Positions 16,330-25,211 of a stretch of 64,000 nt of DNA are shown here, piece by piece. Below the pieces are notes generated by a model, which searched no databases, was not told where the DNA came from, and worked only from the letters and a program-made list of their open reading frames with translations. The stretch is from Lactobacillus agrestimuris (GTDB taxonomy: Bacteria; Bacillota; Bacilli; Lactobacillales; Lactobacillaceae). The position numbers were made by a program, and so were the translations under genes. The stretch spans positions 24,001-88,000 of the forward strand of contig NZ_CALPCQ010000004.1 in NCBI RefSeq assembly GCF_943193025.1, written 5' to 3'. The stretch's first letter is position 1. Each line of letters opens with the position of its first letter.

Positions 16330-16382
16330 TTGCTGAAGTAATTCAGCTGGTAAATTGAACAACAAGTAAAAGTTCAATCGAA

Positions 16383-16454
16383 TGGGTTATAGCCAAGTGG
16401 TAAGGCAATGGTTTTTGGTACCATCATGCGCTGGTTCGAATCCAGCTAACCCAA
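16383..16454 (+). tRNA. tRNA-Gln (TTG anticodon), copy 2
   Basis: All 72 bases are identical to the gene at 12234-12305. It lies 53 bp after tRNA-Tyr, most likely in one transcript. Confidence 0.96.
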
Positions 16455-16481
16455 TTGTTCATTACGAACACCCAACCCGAG

Positions 16482-16516
16482 AAAGAAACAAGTCAGTTGA
16501 CTTGTTTCTTTTTTTG
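16482..16516 (+). terminator. Terminator of the Tyr-Gln tRNA unit
   Basis: AAAGAAACAAGTCA pairs with TGACTTGTTTCTTT around a 2-base centre and continues into T residues. Confidence 0.85.
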
Positions 16517-16564
16517 CATTTTTTTAATATGCAATTTGCTGATACTGCATTACACTAAATTTAT

Positions 16565-16592
16565 TTGCAAATTTCGGATTATCATTTATACT
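16565..16592 (+). promoter_or_regulatory. Promoter of the peptide-binding lipoprotein gene
   Basis: TTGCAA (16565-16570) and TATACT (16587-16592) are spaced 16 bp, about 50 bp upstream of the start. Confidence 0.6.
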
Positions 16593-16640
16593 AATTTTAT
16601 GTAAGCTGATTAACAAAAAGTAAGTAAAAGGATGAGAGAA

Positions 16641-18257
16641 TTGAAACATAAAAAATGGCTTTTTTCAGGGATAATGGTGACAGCTGCAGCATTGGTTCTT
16701 GCAGCATGTTCTAACAATTCCTCATCATCTTCAGATAAAAAGGTGATGAACACATCAACTCCTAATGAAATTTCAACTTTAGATTCAAGTAAGTATGGTG
16801 ATACTACTAGTTCTGAAGTTTTGCAAAACTCAATGGAAGGATTATACCGTTTCGATAAGAACAATCGCGCTGAGCTTGCTGGAGCAAGTAAGGTCAGTCG
16901 TTCTAAGGATCAAAAGGTCTATACTTATGAACTTCGAAAAGATGCCAAGTGGTCTAATGGAGATCCAGTAACTGCTCAAGATTATGTTACTGCATGGCGC
17001 AGAACTGTTGATCCAAAGAATTCTTCACTTGATAGTGATAGTTACACTATTATCAAGAATGGTCAAAAGATTACTCAAGGTAAAGCTCCAGTTAGTTCTT
17101 TGGGAATTAAGGCTTTAGGCAAGTATCGTTTGCAAATTACTCTAGAAAATCCAATTCCATATTTGCCTGAAATTTTAGAGGGTGCACAGTTTTATCCACA
17201 GGATACTAAGGTCGTAAATAAGCTTGGTAGTAAATATGGTACTAGCAGCAAGAACTTAGTTTATAACGGACCATTTGTAGTTGACGGCTGGACTGGTTCT
17301 AACTTGAAGTGGACACTTAAGAAGAATAAGAAATACTGGAACAAGAATACAGTTAAGATTGATGATGTTAATATGCAAGTAGTTAAGACTACTTCGACTG
17401 GTACTAACCTCTTCAAGAGTAACCAACTTGATTATGTTCCATTAACTTCAGAATTTGTGAAGCAATACCAAGGTAACAAAGATTACCATTCTAAGTTGAC
17501 GCCAACTAACGGTTACATGACCTTTAATTTAAAGAAAAAGACTACTGGTAATGTTCACGTTAGAAAGGCAATCGGTCAGGCAATTGATAAATCTCAACTT
17601 GTGAAGACTGTGCTTCATGCAGGAAAAGCATCTAATGGAATTGTCGCAACTGGTTTCATTACCGATGAAGCTACTGGCAATGACTATCGTAAGGATGCCG
17701 GTGATATGATGTCTTACAATGTGAAGGCTGCTCAAAAGGAATGGAAACTCGCACAAAAAGAATTAGGCCAAAAGAAGATAACTTTAGAAATGTTAACTTC
17801 AGATCTCGATGATTCTAAGCGAGTAGGTGAATTTGTTCAAAGTGACTTGATGCGTAATTTGCCAGGTTTAACTATTAAACTTCGTTCAATCCCACTTAAA
17901 TCAAGACTTGCAAGTACTACTAATCACGACTATGACTTTGTTTATGGTACTTGGCAACCAAGTTACGAAGATCCATTAGACTTCTTAACTATTGGTGGCT
18001 TATTTAACTTAGAGCAAGATTATAAGAATGCTAACTTCTGGCATCAAATCGATCTTGCTAAGACAACTTATGCAACTGAACCTAAGAAACGTTTAAACGC
18101 CTTAATTGCGGCTGAACGTCAATTAATTCAAAAAGATGCATTTGCAGTTCCACTATACCAAGCAGGAAGTTCATACTTGCTCAATTCAAGAGTTGAGGGC
18201 CTCAAGCTTTCCCCATATGGTAATGTCGTTTACTACTGGAATGTTAAAATGAAGTAA
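16641..18257 (+). CDS. Oligopeptide ABC transporter substrate-binding lipoprotein (OppA-like)
   Basis: The 538-residue protein has a lipoprotein signal (VLAAC, lipid-modified Cys23) and a long solute-binding family 5 domain. The family signature is EVLQNSMEGLYRFDKNN near the start, with KWSNGDPVTAQDYVTAWRR later. The C-terminal lobe contains FVYGTWQPSYEDPLDFL. It binds peptides outside the membrane for an Opp permease; no oppBCDF genes are adjacent, so it is an orphan binding protein. An ATG at 16632 abuts its only Shine-Dalgarno (AAAGG). The in-frame TTG at 16641, with 7 bases of spacing, is therefore preferred and gives a compact signal peptide. Confidence 0.85.
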   Translation: MKHKKWLFSGIMVTAAALVLAACSNNSSSSSDKKVMNTSTPNEISTLDSSKYGDTTSSEVLQNSMEGLYRFDKNNRAELAGASKVSRSKDQKVYTYELRKDAKWSNGDPVTAQDYVTAWRRTVDPKNSSLDSDSYTIIKNGQKITQGKAPVSSLGIKALGKYRLQITLENPIPYLPEILEGAQFYPQDTKVVNKLGSKYGTSSKNLVYNGPFVVDGWTGSNLKWTLKKNKKYWNKNTVKIDDVNMQVVKTTSTGTNLFKSNQLDYVPLTSEFVKQYQGNKDYHSKLTPTNGYMTFNLKKKTTGNVHVRKAIGQAIDKSQLVKTVLHAGKASNGIVATGFITDEATGNDYRKDAGDMMSYNVKAAQKEWKLAQKELGQKKITLEMLTSDLDDSKRVGEFVQSDLMRNLPGLTIKLRSIPLKSRLASTTNHDYDFVYGTWQPSYEDPLDFLTIGGLFNLEQDYKNANFWHQIDLAKTTYATEPKKRLNALIAAERQLIQKDAFAVPLYQAGSSYLLNSRVEGLKLSPYGNVVYYWNVKMK

Positions 18258-18261
18258 AGAG

Positions 18262-18300
18262 ATAAAACTTGATGTATAATAGTACATCGAGTTTTATTTT
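18262..18300 (+). terminator. Terminator
   Basis: A 15-bp stem (18262-18276 with 18283-18297, one G-U) has a 6-nt loop and T-rich tail. Confidence 0.82.
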
Positions 18301-18377
18301 GTTTGAAAAAAGTCGCTGATATGTTAAAGTTTTTAAGCGAGTAAAAAGTAAATTTTATTTAGGGAGGAATTTCTTAG

Positions 18378-19493
18378 ATGGCAAGAATTATTAAAGTTGG
18401 TGCCGGTGGAGACGAACTTGATTGGCATCGAGCTTTAAAGGATTTACGTGCTGATGACGTAATTATGCTTGAACCTGGCTTTTATGAATTGCCACAAGGT
18501 TTAACTTTAACTGATATTACTTTTAAGGGAATGGGTTCCTCTCCAGAAGATACAACCATCCTAGGCTACATTGGTGTTTCTGAAAATAGTAGATTCGTAA
18601 ATTTAGAGAATCTCTGTATCAACACGATTACTGATAATAATAGTTTGATGATTCCATACAATGCGGATAGTTATCTTAGCTTACGCAATTGTATTATTAA
18701 AGGAACAAATACTGATACGGCTGCGATTGCAGTTAATGGAAAGGCCACTTTGGAATTATATTCTACTAAAGTTCTTAATGGTTCCATTTCAATGTATGCT
18801 GCTTCAGATTTCCGCCTAGAAATGAATGATTCGTATGTTGATTATCCTTCAGATGAATTTTGTGCTTTAGCTTTAGAAGGAAAGGGCACTGCAATCATTA
18901 ACAATTCTCGAGTACGCGGCGCTACTAATACCTTTGAAGATACTAACATGGAGCTTGATATTAATAATTCTCAGCTTGATTACATGTTACTTCGCGGACA
19001 AACTTGGTTAAACATGTTAAATACCAGTTTAAGTTCATTTGAAGATGCCTGTCTTTACATTGGCGATTCTTGTTGGAGTAATATTGTTGGCTCATCTTTT
19101 AATGGTGGAGTTTATCTTGATAGTGAAACTAGAACTATTATTCAGAATTGCAAGATCAATCGTTTAATGGTGGTTGATAAGTCTAAACTAACAATGACCA
19201 ATACGGAAGTGGTAGCTCATGCGGATTTTCAAGATAATACGGTCGCTGACGTTACTAGAGGTTCATTTAACGGGAATATGGACTACGAATATTTCTTAGC
19301 TTTAGACGGTCATGCTAAATTATCAGGACATAATTTAGTTCTTAATAGCAATGATTCACAACTTGCTATTAAAGAAGATGCTAAAATTAATGCCAATGTT
19401 TTATTAAGTGATCAAACTAGCTTAGAGATCGAATGTGATAATCCGAATAATGTCAAAATTATGGGTGTGCAGTGGACTGTTAGAAAGAAATAA
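18378..19493 (+). CDS. Right-handed beta-helix protein without signal peptide
   Basis: The 371-residue protein begins MARIIKVGAGGDELDWHRAL, as in pectate-lyase-fold proteins whose first helix caps the barrel. It then runs through many rungs of about 20-25 residues with Asn ladders (LRNCIIKGTNT, INNSRVRG, INNSQLDY, IQNCKINRL). There is no signal peptide, membrane segment or recognisable catalytic Asp/Lys/Arg set, so a cytoplasmic, perhaps glycan- or protein-binding, role is possible. A GGGAGGA ribosome site is present. A HutC-type regulator starts 80 bp downstream without a terminator between. I do not recognise a named family. Confidence 0.65.
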   Translation: MARIIKVGAGGDELDWHRALKDLRADDVIMLEPGFYELPQGLTLTDITFKGMGSSPEDTTILGYIGVSENSRFVNLENLCINTITDNNSLMIPYNADSYLSLRNCIIKGTNTDTAAIAVNGKATLELYSTKVLNGSISMYAASDFRLEMNDSYVDYPSDEFCALALEGKGTAIINNSRVRGATNTFEDTNMELDINNSQLDYMLLRGQTWLNMLNTSLSSFEDACLYIGDSCWSNIVGSSFNGGVYLDSETRTIIQNCKINRLMVVDKSKLTMTNTEVVAHADFQDNTVADVTRGSFNGNMDYEYFLALDGHAKLSGHNLVLNSNDSQLAIKEDAKINANVLLSDQTSLEIECDNPNNVKIMGVQWTVRKK

Positions 19494-19520
19494 TATTTTT
19501 CTTAAATTAAAACAATGCAA

Positions 19521-19543
19521 TATAGACCAATTTGGCTTATAAT
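19521..19543 (+). promoter_or_regulatory. Putative promoter with HutC-type half operator
   Basis: TATAAT (19538-19543) is a clear -10; the -35 is poor. AGACCAAT (19524-19531) equals one arm of the known ATTGGTCTAGACCAAT-type operator of NagR/DasR-like regulators and lies between the -35 and -10. It may be an autoregulatory half site. Confidence 0.4.
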
Positions 19544-19572
19544 TGAGTATATGTTGGAGGAGGTGCAAGTTC

Positions 19573-20271
19573 ATGGAAGAACCAATGTACATTAGAATTC
19601 ATAATCAAATTAAACGTGATATTGAAAATCATGTTTACAAGGTTGGGGATCGAATTCCAGCCGAAAGACAATTGGCTACTAAATTTGGAGTTTCACGAAT
19701 GACTTTACGCCAGGCTATCAAAACTCTTGAGGATGAGGGAATTCTTGAAAGACGTCTTGGCAGTGGTACTTATGTGGCCAGTCAAAAGGTCCAAGAGAAG
19801 ATGTCTGGAATTATGTCATTTACTGAAATTACCGAAGCAAATGGACAGACCCCTTCAAGTAAATTAATCTCTTATCAAATTGGGAAGCCATCACTTTCAG
19901 AAAAAGAACGCTTAGGAATTAATGCTGACGATGAAGTGCTCAGAATGGAAAGAATTAGATTCGCTGATGATACCCCAATTTGTCACGAAGTGGTTACAAT
20001 TCCATATTCTTTAGTTAAAAATATTTCTAAAGAAGATATCTCATCTCACTTATATGAAGCCTTAGCTAAGAATGGTTATCAAATTGGTCGAGTAACTGAA
20101 CATATTTCAGCTGCTGTCTGCAGCGAAAATGATGCGCGCCTGCTTAAGGCTAAAAAAGGAGAAGCTTTAATTACGCGCCGTCAGGTAACTGAGTTAACAA
20201 ATGAGAAACCATTTGAATATACGCGTGCACGCTATGTTGCTGAACGATTTGAATTTACATTTTCAAAATAA
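19573..20271 (+). CDS. GntR/HutC-family transcriptional regulator
   Basis: The 232-residue protein has an N-terminal GntR winged helix (about 5-68: VGDRIPAERQLATKFGVSRM followed by TLRQAIKTLEDEGILERRLG). The UTRA ligand-binding domain (about 85-230) ends in FEYTRARYVAERFEF, as in NagR/DasR/YvoA, which sense phosphorylated amino sugars. The effector here is unknown, since no sugar catabolic genes adjoin; the nearest gene is the beta-helix protein. GGAGGAGGT (19556-19564) precedes the ATG at 19573; the longer ORF from 19543 would swallow this ribosome site. Confidence 0.85.
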   Translation: MEEPMYIRIHNQIKRDIENHVYKVGDRIPAERQLATKFGVSRMTLRQAIKTLEDEGILERRLGSGTYVASQKVQEKMSGIMSFTEITEANGQTPSSKLISYQIGKPSLSEKERLGINADDEVLRMERIRFADDTPICHEVVTIPYSLVKNISKEDISSHLYEALAKNGYQIGRVTEHISAAVCSENDARLLKAKKGEALITRRQVTELTNEKPFEYTRARYVAERFEFTFSK

Positions 20272-20310
20272 AAAATCGAGTCCAATCAAAATGATTCGGC
20301 TCGATTTTTT
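20271..20310. terminator. Bidirectional terminator
   Basis: AAAAATCGAG and CTCGATTTTT frame an inner AATCA/TGATT stem. The right arm touches the tagD stop codon. Confidence 0.88.
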
Positions 20311-20696
20311 TATTTCAAATCTTCTTTAATCTTTGTTGTTGAAATGCCAGGTGTGCGAGGAAGGTAAACTACATCGCAGTACGGTTTTAAGAAATCAAAC
20401 TTACCTTTCCAGTCGTCACCCATTACAAAGGTATCAATATCGTATTTTTGTACATCAGAAACTTTTTGTTCCCAATCTTTTTCAGGAATGACCTCATCAA
20501 CATAGCGAATTGCTTCTAAGATGTACTTTCTTTCAGGATAAGTATTATAAGCTTCTTTATGTTTACTGAAGGCATTGAATTCATCGGTTGATAAACCTAC
20601 GATTAGATAATCGCCTAATTCTTTAGCTCTTTTTAATAGGCGAATATGCCCGTAATGTAATAAATCAAAGGTACCGTAAGTAATAACTTTTTTCAT
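20310..20696 (-). CDS. tagD: Glycerol-3-phosphate cytidylyltransferase
   Basis: The 128-residue enzyme makes CDP-glycerol from CTP and glycerol-3-phosphate, the activated monomer of poly(glycerol phosphate) wall teichoic acid. The nucleotidyltransferase motif HYGH (His14-His17) follows GTFD. The second signature, RTPGISTTKI, is near residue 114. Length is right for TagD/TarD. It is divergent from tagA, with 118 bp between the starts, in keeping with a teichoic acid locus. The Shine-Dalgarno is AGGAG. Confidence 0.95.
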   Translation of the reverse strand: MKKVITYGTFDLLHYGHIRLLKRAKELGDYLIVGLSTDEFNAFSKHKEAYNTYPERKYILEAIRYVDEVIPEKDWEQKVSDVQKYDIDTFVMGDDWKGKFDFLKPYCDVVYLPRTPGISTTKIKEDLK

Positions 20697-20814
20697 GTTA
20701 AACTCCTATTCATAGATGAGTTAATCATACCATAGTTAAGGAAAAGATAAAGCTGTGCCAAACATAGGTAAATTTTGATAAAATAAAGAAAAAAGCAGGA
20801 TGAGGTAAATACAA

Positions 20815-21543
20815 ATGGATAAGGTAAATGTTTTAGGGGTTAATTTTGATAATAAAACTTATAAGCAATTTCAAAATGAGTTTGTTAATCGAATTAATAA
20901 TCATTTGTCAACTTTTGTAGTAACGGCTAATCCGGAAATCGTTATGGCCGCTAATGAAAATCCAGAATTTATGAAGATACTTAAAGAAGATGCCGATTAT
21001 ATTACTGCTGATGGGATCGGAATTATCAAGGCTGCTAGGATGCTTAAAACACCGCTACCAGAGAGAGTAACCGGCTATGATTTGTTTACTTGGTTAATGG
21101 AGTTTGCAAATGAAGAAAGAAAGCGAGTATTTTTAATTGGGGCAAAGCCAGAAGTAATCCATGCTGTTCAAGAAAAAATTAGTAAAGAATACAGTAATAT
21201 TCAATTGGTTGGAGCAGAAGATGGATATTTCACAGAGGATTTGGATTTAGTAGCGCGCCGAATTCAAAGAACCCAGCCTGATCTGGTTTTTGCGGCATTA
21301 GGTTTTCCAAAGCAGGAAAAGCTCCTATCAATTTTACGAAAAAATGCAATTCCAGCCTTTATGATGGGAGTTGGTGGAAGTTTCGATGTCTTTTCAGGTC
21401 ATGTAAAGCGAGCACCTGAAATTTTTCAAAGAGCACATCTTGAATGGTTTTATCGCTTAGTTACCAATCCATCCAGATTTAAACGAATGATGGTTTTGCC
21501 ACAATTCATAGTTAAAGTTAAACAGTCTAAGAAGGGTAAATAA
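20815..21543 (+). CDS. tagA: N-acetylmannosaminyltransferase for teichoic acid linkage unit
   Basis: The 242-residue WecG/TagA/CpsF family enzyme adds ManNAc to GlcNAc-diphospho-undecaprenol, the first committed step of wall teichoic acid synthesis. Conserved blocks are VVTANPEIVM (about 35-44), ADGIGI with the presumed catalytic Asp66, LIGAKPEV, FAALGFPKQEKLL, GVGGSFDVFSG and the C-terminal RAPEIFQRAHLEWFYRL membrane-docking segment. It is 3 bp from the following glycosyltransferase, so the two form an operon. Confidence 0.93.
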   Translation: MDKVNVLGVNFDNKTYKQFQNEFVNRINNHLSTFVVTANPEIVMAANENPEFMKILKEDADYITADGIGIIKAARMLKTPLPERVTGYDLFTWLMEFANEERKRVFLIGAKPEVIHAVQEKISKEYSNIQLVGAEDGYFTEDLDLVARRIQRTQPDLVFAALGFPKQEKLLSILRKNAIPAFMMGVGGSFDVFSGHVKRAPEIFQRAHLEWFYRLVTNPSRFKRMMVLPQFIVKVKQSKKGK

Positions 21544-21546
21544 TTA

Positions 21547-22641
21547 ATGAAAGTTTTGCATATTAATGCAGGTCTTGAAAACGGTGGTGGCTTATCACAT
21601 ATCGTTAACTTGTTAAAAGAAGCCAAAATTGAAAACAAAGATTTTGAACTTTTAACCCTGCAAGAAGGTCCCGTTGCCAAAGTTGCTCGTGAAGCTGGTA
21701 TTCCAACGCGGGTTTTAGGAGCTTCTAGCAGATATGATTTAGGAAGCTTAAAACGATTAACCAAAATTATTAATGATGGTAAATATGATATTGTTCATAC
21801 TCATGGAGCTAGAGCAAATTTATTTGTTTCTTTAATTCATAAAAAGATTAAGGCGACATGGTGCATTACGGTTCACTCAAACCCTTATTTAGATTTTGAA
21901 GGTAGAGGAATAATTGGTAAGATCTTTACCGCTTTAAATTTACGCGCTCTTCGTAAGGCAGATTGTGTTTTTGCAGTAACAAATCGCTTTGCAAAGTTAG
22001 TAATTGAGCAAGTGAAGGTTCCAACAAGTAGAGTTCATGTGATCTATAATGGAATTTTTTTCCATAATAATAGTGAAATTCCAGCCAAGTATGAACATGT
22101 CTATTTCAATATTATTAATGTGGCTCGAACTGAAAAAGTGAAGGGACAAGAATTATTATTAAAGGCTTTAAAAGAGTTGGATAATTCTCATGTTCGTTTG
22201 CATATTGCTGGGGATGGTAGTCAACTTGAGAACTTAAAGAGGCTTAGCCAAGATTTAGATTTAGGACCACAAGTGACTTTTCACGGCTTTTTGTCGCCGA
22301 AGAAAATTACTCACATGTACCGCAGAATGGATCTAGCAGTTTTAACTTCATATTCGGAAAGCTTCCCATTAGTTCTGCTTGAAGCCAGTGATAATCAAGT
22401 ACCGATTTTATCAACTAATATTGGTGATATTGAGAAGATGATTCCAAACGAAAAGTATGGCTTCGTTGCCAAAGTTGGGGATCTTCAGTCAATTGTCACC
22501 GAACTTAAAAAGGCAATAACGATGTCAGAAGATGAATTAACTGAGATGGCAAAAAGGGAAAAAAGGTATGTTTCCGAACATTTTTCTATCAAAAATCAAT
22601 TAGATTCAATTGAAGCAGTTTATAAACAATTGGTAAATTAA
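21547..22641 (+). CDS. GT4-family glycosyltransferase
   Basis: The 364-residue GT-B enzyme has an N-terminal domain starting MKVLHINAGLENGGGLSHI, the HTHGARAN acceptor-side loop, VIYNGI at the hinge, and the GT4 donor-site EX7E-like stretch SYSESFPLVLLEASDNQ. It has no membrane segment. Coupling to tagA suggests it adds a sugar to teichoic acid linkage unit or a related undecaprenyl-linked glycan; donor and acceptor cannot be deduced. Confidence 0.85.
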   Translation: MKVLHINAGLENGGGLSHIVNLLKEAKIENKDFELLTLQEGPVAKVAREAGIPTRVLGASSRYDLGSLKRLTKIINDGKYDIVHTHGARANLFVSLIHKKIKATWCITVHSNPYLDFEGRGIIGKIFTALNLRALRKADCVFAVTNRFAKLVIEQVKVPTSRVHVIYNGIFFHNNSEIPAKYEHVYFNIINVARTEKVKGQELLLKALKELDNSHVRLHIAGDGSQLENLKRLSQDLDLGPQVTFHGFLSPKKITHMYRRMDLAVLTSYSESFPLVLLEASDNQVPILSTNIGDIEKMIPNEKYGFVAKVGDLQSIVTELKKAITMSEDELTEMAKREKRYVSEHFSIKNQLDSIEAVYKQLVN

Positions 22642-22711
22642 ATTGATGATACGACTATCTTCGAGTTATAATTAAAAGAAAATTAATTTAGTTTAATTCG
22701 TGAGGAACTTA

Positions 22712-24190
22712 ATGCTTTATCAACAAATCGACAACGATGATTCTTTGGCACTTCATACAGACTTGTATGAAATCAACATGATGTACACATATTTCAAAAA
22801 AGGAATTGCAGATCGCAATGCTGTTTTTGAAACTTTTTACCGTCAAGAACCTTTTGGTAATGGTTATGCTGTTTACGCTGGTCTTGAACATATAATTGAA
22901 TATTTACAAAACTTAAAATTTAAAGAAAGTGATCTTAAGTATTTAAAAGAAACTCAAGATTATGATGATGATTTTATCGATTACTTGCGTAATTTGGAAC
23001 TTAAGTTGACTATTCGTTCAATGAAAGAAGGGGAATTGGTATTTGCCAATGAACCTATCTTGCAGGTTGAAGGTCCACTTGCTCAATGTCAATTAGTTGA
23101 GACTTTTATTTTGAACGTGATCAATTTTCAAACCTTACTTGCTACCAAGGCTGCAAGAATTAAATTGGCTGTTCAAGATGATAGCTTGATGGAATTTGGT
23201 TCTCGCCGTGCTCAAGAATCAGATGCTGCTATTTGGGGTGCACGTGCTGCATATATCGGTGGTTTTGACTCCACTAGTAACGTTCGTGCGGGTAAGTTAT
23301 TCGGTATTCCGATTTCAGGAACTCATGCCCATGCCTTAGTTGAAGCATTTGGCAGTGAATATGAAGCTTTTAAAGCTTATGCAGAAACTCATAAAGATTG
23401 TGTCTTTCTTGTGGATACTTACGATACTGTTAGAAGTGGTGTACCTAATGCAATTAAGGTTGCCAATGAAATGGGCGATAAGATTAACTTCTTAGGTGTA
23501 CGTATTGACTCAGGAGACATGGCATATATTTCTAAACAAGTTCGTAAGGAACTTGATGATGCGGGTTATCCTGATGCAAAGATTTTTGCTTCAAATGATC
23601 TTGATGAATACACTATCACTAACTTGAAGATGCAAGGTGCTAAGATCGATGTTTGGGGAATTGGAACTAAATTTATTACGGCCTATGATCAACCAGCATT
23701 GGGTGCTGTTTATAAGTTAGTTGCAATTGAGGATGAATTCCATGTTCTTCGTGATACTTTAAAGATTTCTTCAAATGCAATTAAGGTTTCAACTCCAGGT
23801 AAGAAGCAGGTGTGGAGAATTAGTGCTAATACTGCTAAGAAAAACGAAGGTGACTGGGTAAGTCGTTCAGATGAAGATCCACGTAAATTTGATGCTTTAT
23901 TCATGTTTCATCCTCAATATGAATACATCAACAAAGTAGTAACTGACTATACTGCAATTCCACTTCTTCATGATATTTTCAAAGACGGTAAGCTTGTTTA
24001 CAAGCAACCATCGCTTGATGAAATTAAGAAGTTTGTGGCTGATAATCTAGATGGCTTATGGGATGAATATAAGCGTAGCTTGAATCCACAAGAATACCCA
24101 GTTGACTTATCACAAAACTTATACGAAAGTAAAATGAAGTTAATTCAAGATATTCGTCGTAAAATTAGAGAAAGAAGTATTGGTCGATGA
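22712..24190 (+). CDS. pncB: Nicotinate phosphoribosyltransferase
   Basis: The 492-residue enzyme converts nicotinate and PRPP to nicotinate mononucleotide with ATP. Evidence: [18 protein letters not shown] at the N-terminus, [24 protein letters not shown] with the conserved His, [11 protein letters not shown] and [10 protein letters not shown] longer ORF starts at GTG 22700, but GTGAGGAA there is the Shine-Dalgarno for ATG 22712. The stop overlaps the nadE start by four bases (ATGA). Together they make NAD from imported nicotinate, as expected for auxotrophic lactobacilli. Confidence 0.95.
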   Translation: MLYQQIDNDDSLALHTDLYEINMMYTYFKKGIADRNAVFETFYRQEPFGNGYAVYAGLEHIIEYLQNLKFKESDLKYLKETQDYDDDFIDYLRNLELKLTIRSMKEGELVFANEPILQVEGPLAQCQLVETFILNVINFQTLLATKAARIKLAVQDDSLMEFGSRRAQESDAAIWGARAAYIGGFDSTSNVRAGKLFGIPISGTHAHALVEAFGSEYEAFKAYAETHKDCVFLVDTYDTVRSGVPNAIKVANEMGDKINFLGVRIDSGDMAYISKQVRKELDDAGYPDAKIFASNDLDEYTITNLKMQGAKIDVWGIGTKFITAYDQPALGAVYKLVAIEDEFHVLRDTLKISSNAIKVSTPGKKQVWRISANTAKKNEGDWVSRSDEDPRKFDALFMFHPQYEYINKVVTDYTAIPLLHDIFKDGKLVYKQPSLDEIKKFVADNLDGLWDEYKRSLNPQEYPVDLSQNLYESKMKLIQDIRRKIRERSIGR

Positions 24191-25017
24191 GAGAACTACA
24201 AAAGAAAATTGTTGCATATGAACATGTTTTACCAGAAATTAATCCTAAAGAAGAAATCAGAAAGTCAGTTGATTTCTTAAAAGATTATCTTAAGGCAAAT
24301 CCATTTCTTAAGTCTTATGTTTTAGGAATTTCAGGTGGTCAAGATTCAACCTTAACTGGTAAGCTTTGCCAAATGGCCATTGAAGAAATGCGTGAAGAAA
24401 CTGGTGATAATGAATATCAATTTATCGCAGTTCGTCTTCCATATGGTGTTCAAGGGGATGCTCAAGATGCTGCAGATGCAGTTGCTTTTCAACATCCAGA
24501 TCAAGATTTAATTGTTAATATTAAAGAACCCGTTGATGCAATGGTAAAGGCTGTTGAAGCAGCTGGTCAAAAGATTACCGACTTTAACAAAGGTAACATT
24601 AAAGCTCGTCAAAGAATGGTTGTGCAATATGCAATTGCTGGTGCTAATAAGGGTGCTGTAGTTGGAACAGACCATGCTGCCGAAAATTTCTCAGGTTTTT
24701 ACACTAAGTTCGGTGACGGTGCTGCTGATCTTACTCCACTTTTCCGTTTGGATAAGCGTCAAGGAAAGGCGATGCTTAAGGAACTTAACTGCCCAGCACA
24801 TCTTTATGAAAAGGCGCCAACAGCTGATCTTGAAGAAGAAAAGCCGGCCCTTCCAGACGAAGTTGCACTTGGAGTAACTTACGAGAAAATTGATGATTAC
24901 CTTGAAGGTAAAGAAGTTAGCGACAAGGCCGCTGATCAAATTGAAAAGCTCTGGAGAAAGAGCGAACACAAGCGTCATTTGCCAGTTACTATTTTTGATG
25001 ACTTTTATAAAAAGTAA
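24187..25017 (+). CDS. nadE: NH3-dependent NAD synthetase
   Basis: The 276-residue enzyme amidates nicotinate adenine dinucleotide to NAD. The ATP-pyrophosphatase P-loop SGGQDST is at 49-55; [20 protein letters not shown] and [10 protein letters not shown] complete the site, and KRHLPV lies near the C-terminus. No glutaminase domain is present, so ammonia is the donor. Translation is coupled to pncB by ATGA overlap. Confidence 0.95.
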   Translation: MRELQKKIVAYEHVLPEINPKEEIRKSVDFLKDYLKANPFLKSYVLGISGGQDSTLTGKLCQMAIEEMREETGDNEYQFIAVRLPYGVQGDAQDAADAVAFQHPDQDLIVNIKEPVDAMVKAVEAAGQKITDFNKGNIKARQRMVVQYAIAGANKGAVVGTDHAAENFSGFYTKFGDGAADLTPLFRLDKRQGKAMLKELNCPAHLYEKAPTADLEEEKPALPDEVALGVTYEKIDDYLEGKEVSDKAADQIEKLWRKSEHKRHLPVTIFDDFYKK

Positions 25018-25041
25018 TAACTATTAATCTATTTTTGTTAC

Positions 25042-25070
25042 TTGTTAATTTAAGCAAAGTTACTTATAAT
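25042..25070 (+). promoter_or_regulatory. Promoter of the riboswitch-ATPase unit
   Basis: TTGTTA (25042-25047) and a perfect TATAAT (25065-25070) are spaced 17 bp. The predicted start falls just before helix P1 of the riboswitch. Confidence 0.8.
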
Positions 25071-25075
25071 TAATG

Positions 25076-25193
25076 ATGTCATAAGGGAGTAACGGCAAAT
25101 TGCTTGCGATAAGTCCAACAACCGAAAAATTATTTTCTGGACTTATCTTAATGAGTGAGACTTATGTGCGACAAGCATATAGGTCTCTTTTTT
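25076..25193 (+). promoter_or_regulatory. yybP-ykoY (Mn2+) riboswitch with terminator
   Basis: Helix P1 is CATAAG (25080-25085) with CTTATG (25161-25166). Loop L1 GGGAGTAAC (25085-25093) matches the family GGGGAGUAGC. ACCGAAA (25121-25127) and the GTGAGACTT segment before the P1 closure match the other conserved blocks. A 10-bp helix is at 25108-25117 with 25138-25147. The 13-bp terminator (25157-25169 with 25175-25187, then T6) contains the 3' strand of P1, so the two structures exclude each other: metal binding should favour P1 and turn expression on. Confidence 0.85.
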
Positions 25194-25211
25194 GTTATAG
25201 GAGGTAAGAAA

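Noticed and set aside
25155-25211. Upstream start for the P-type ATPase
   Set aside because: It would place coding sequence over the riboswitch terminator; GTG 25212 has an ideal ribosome site.
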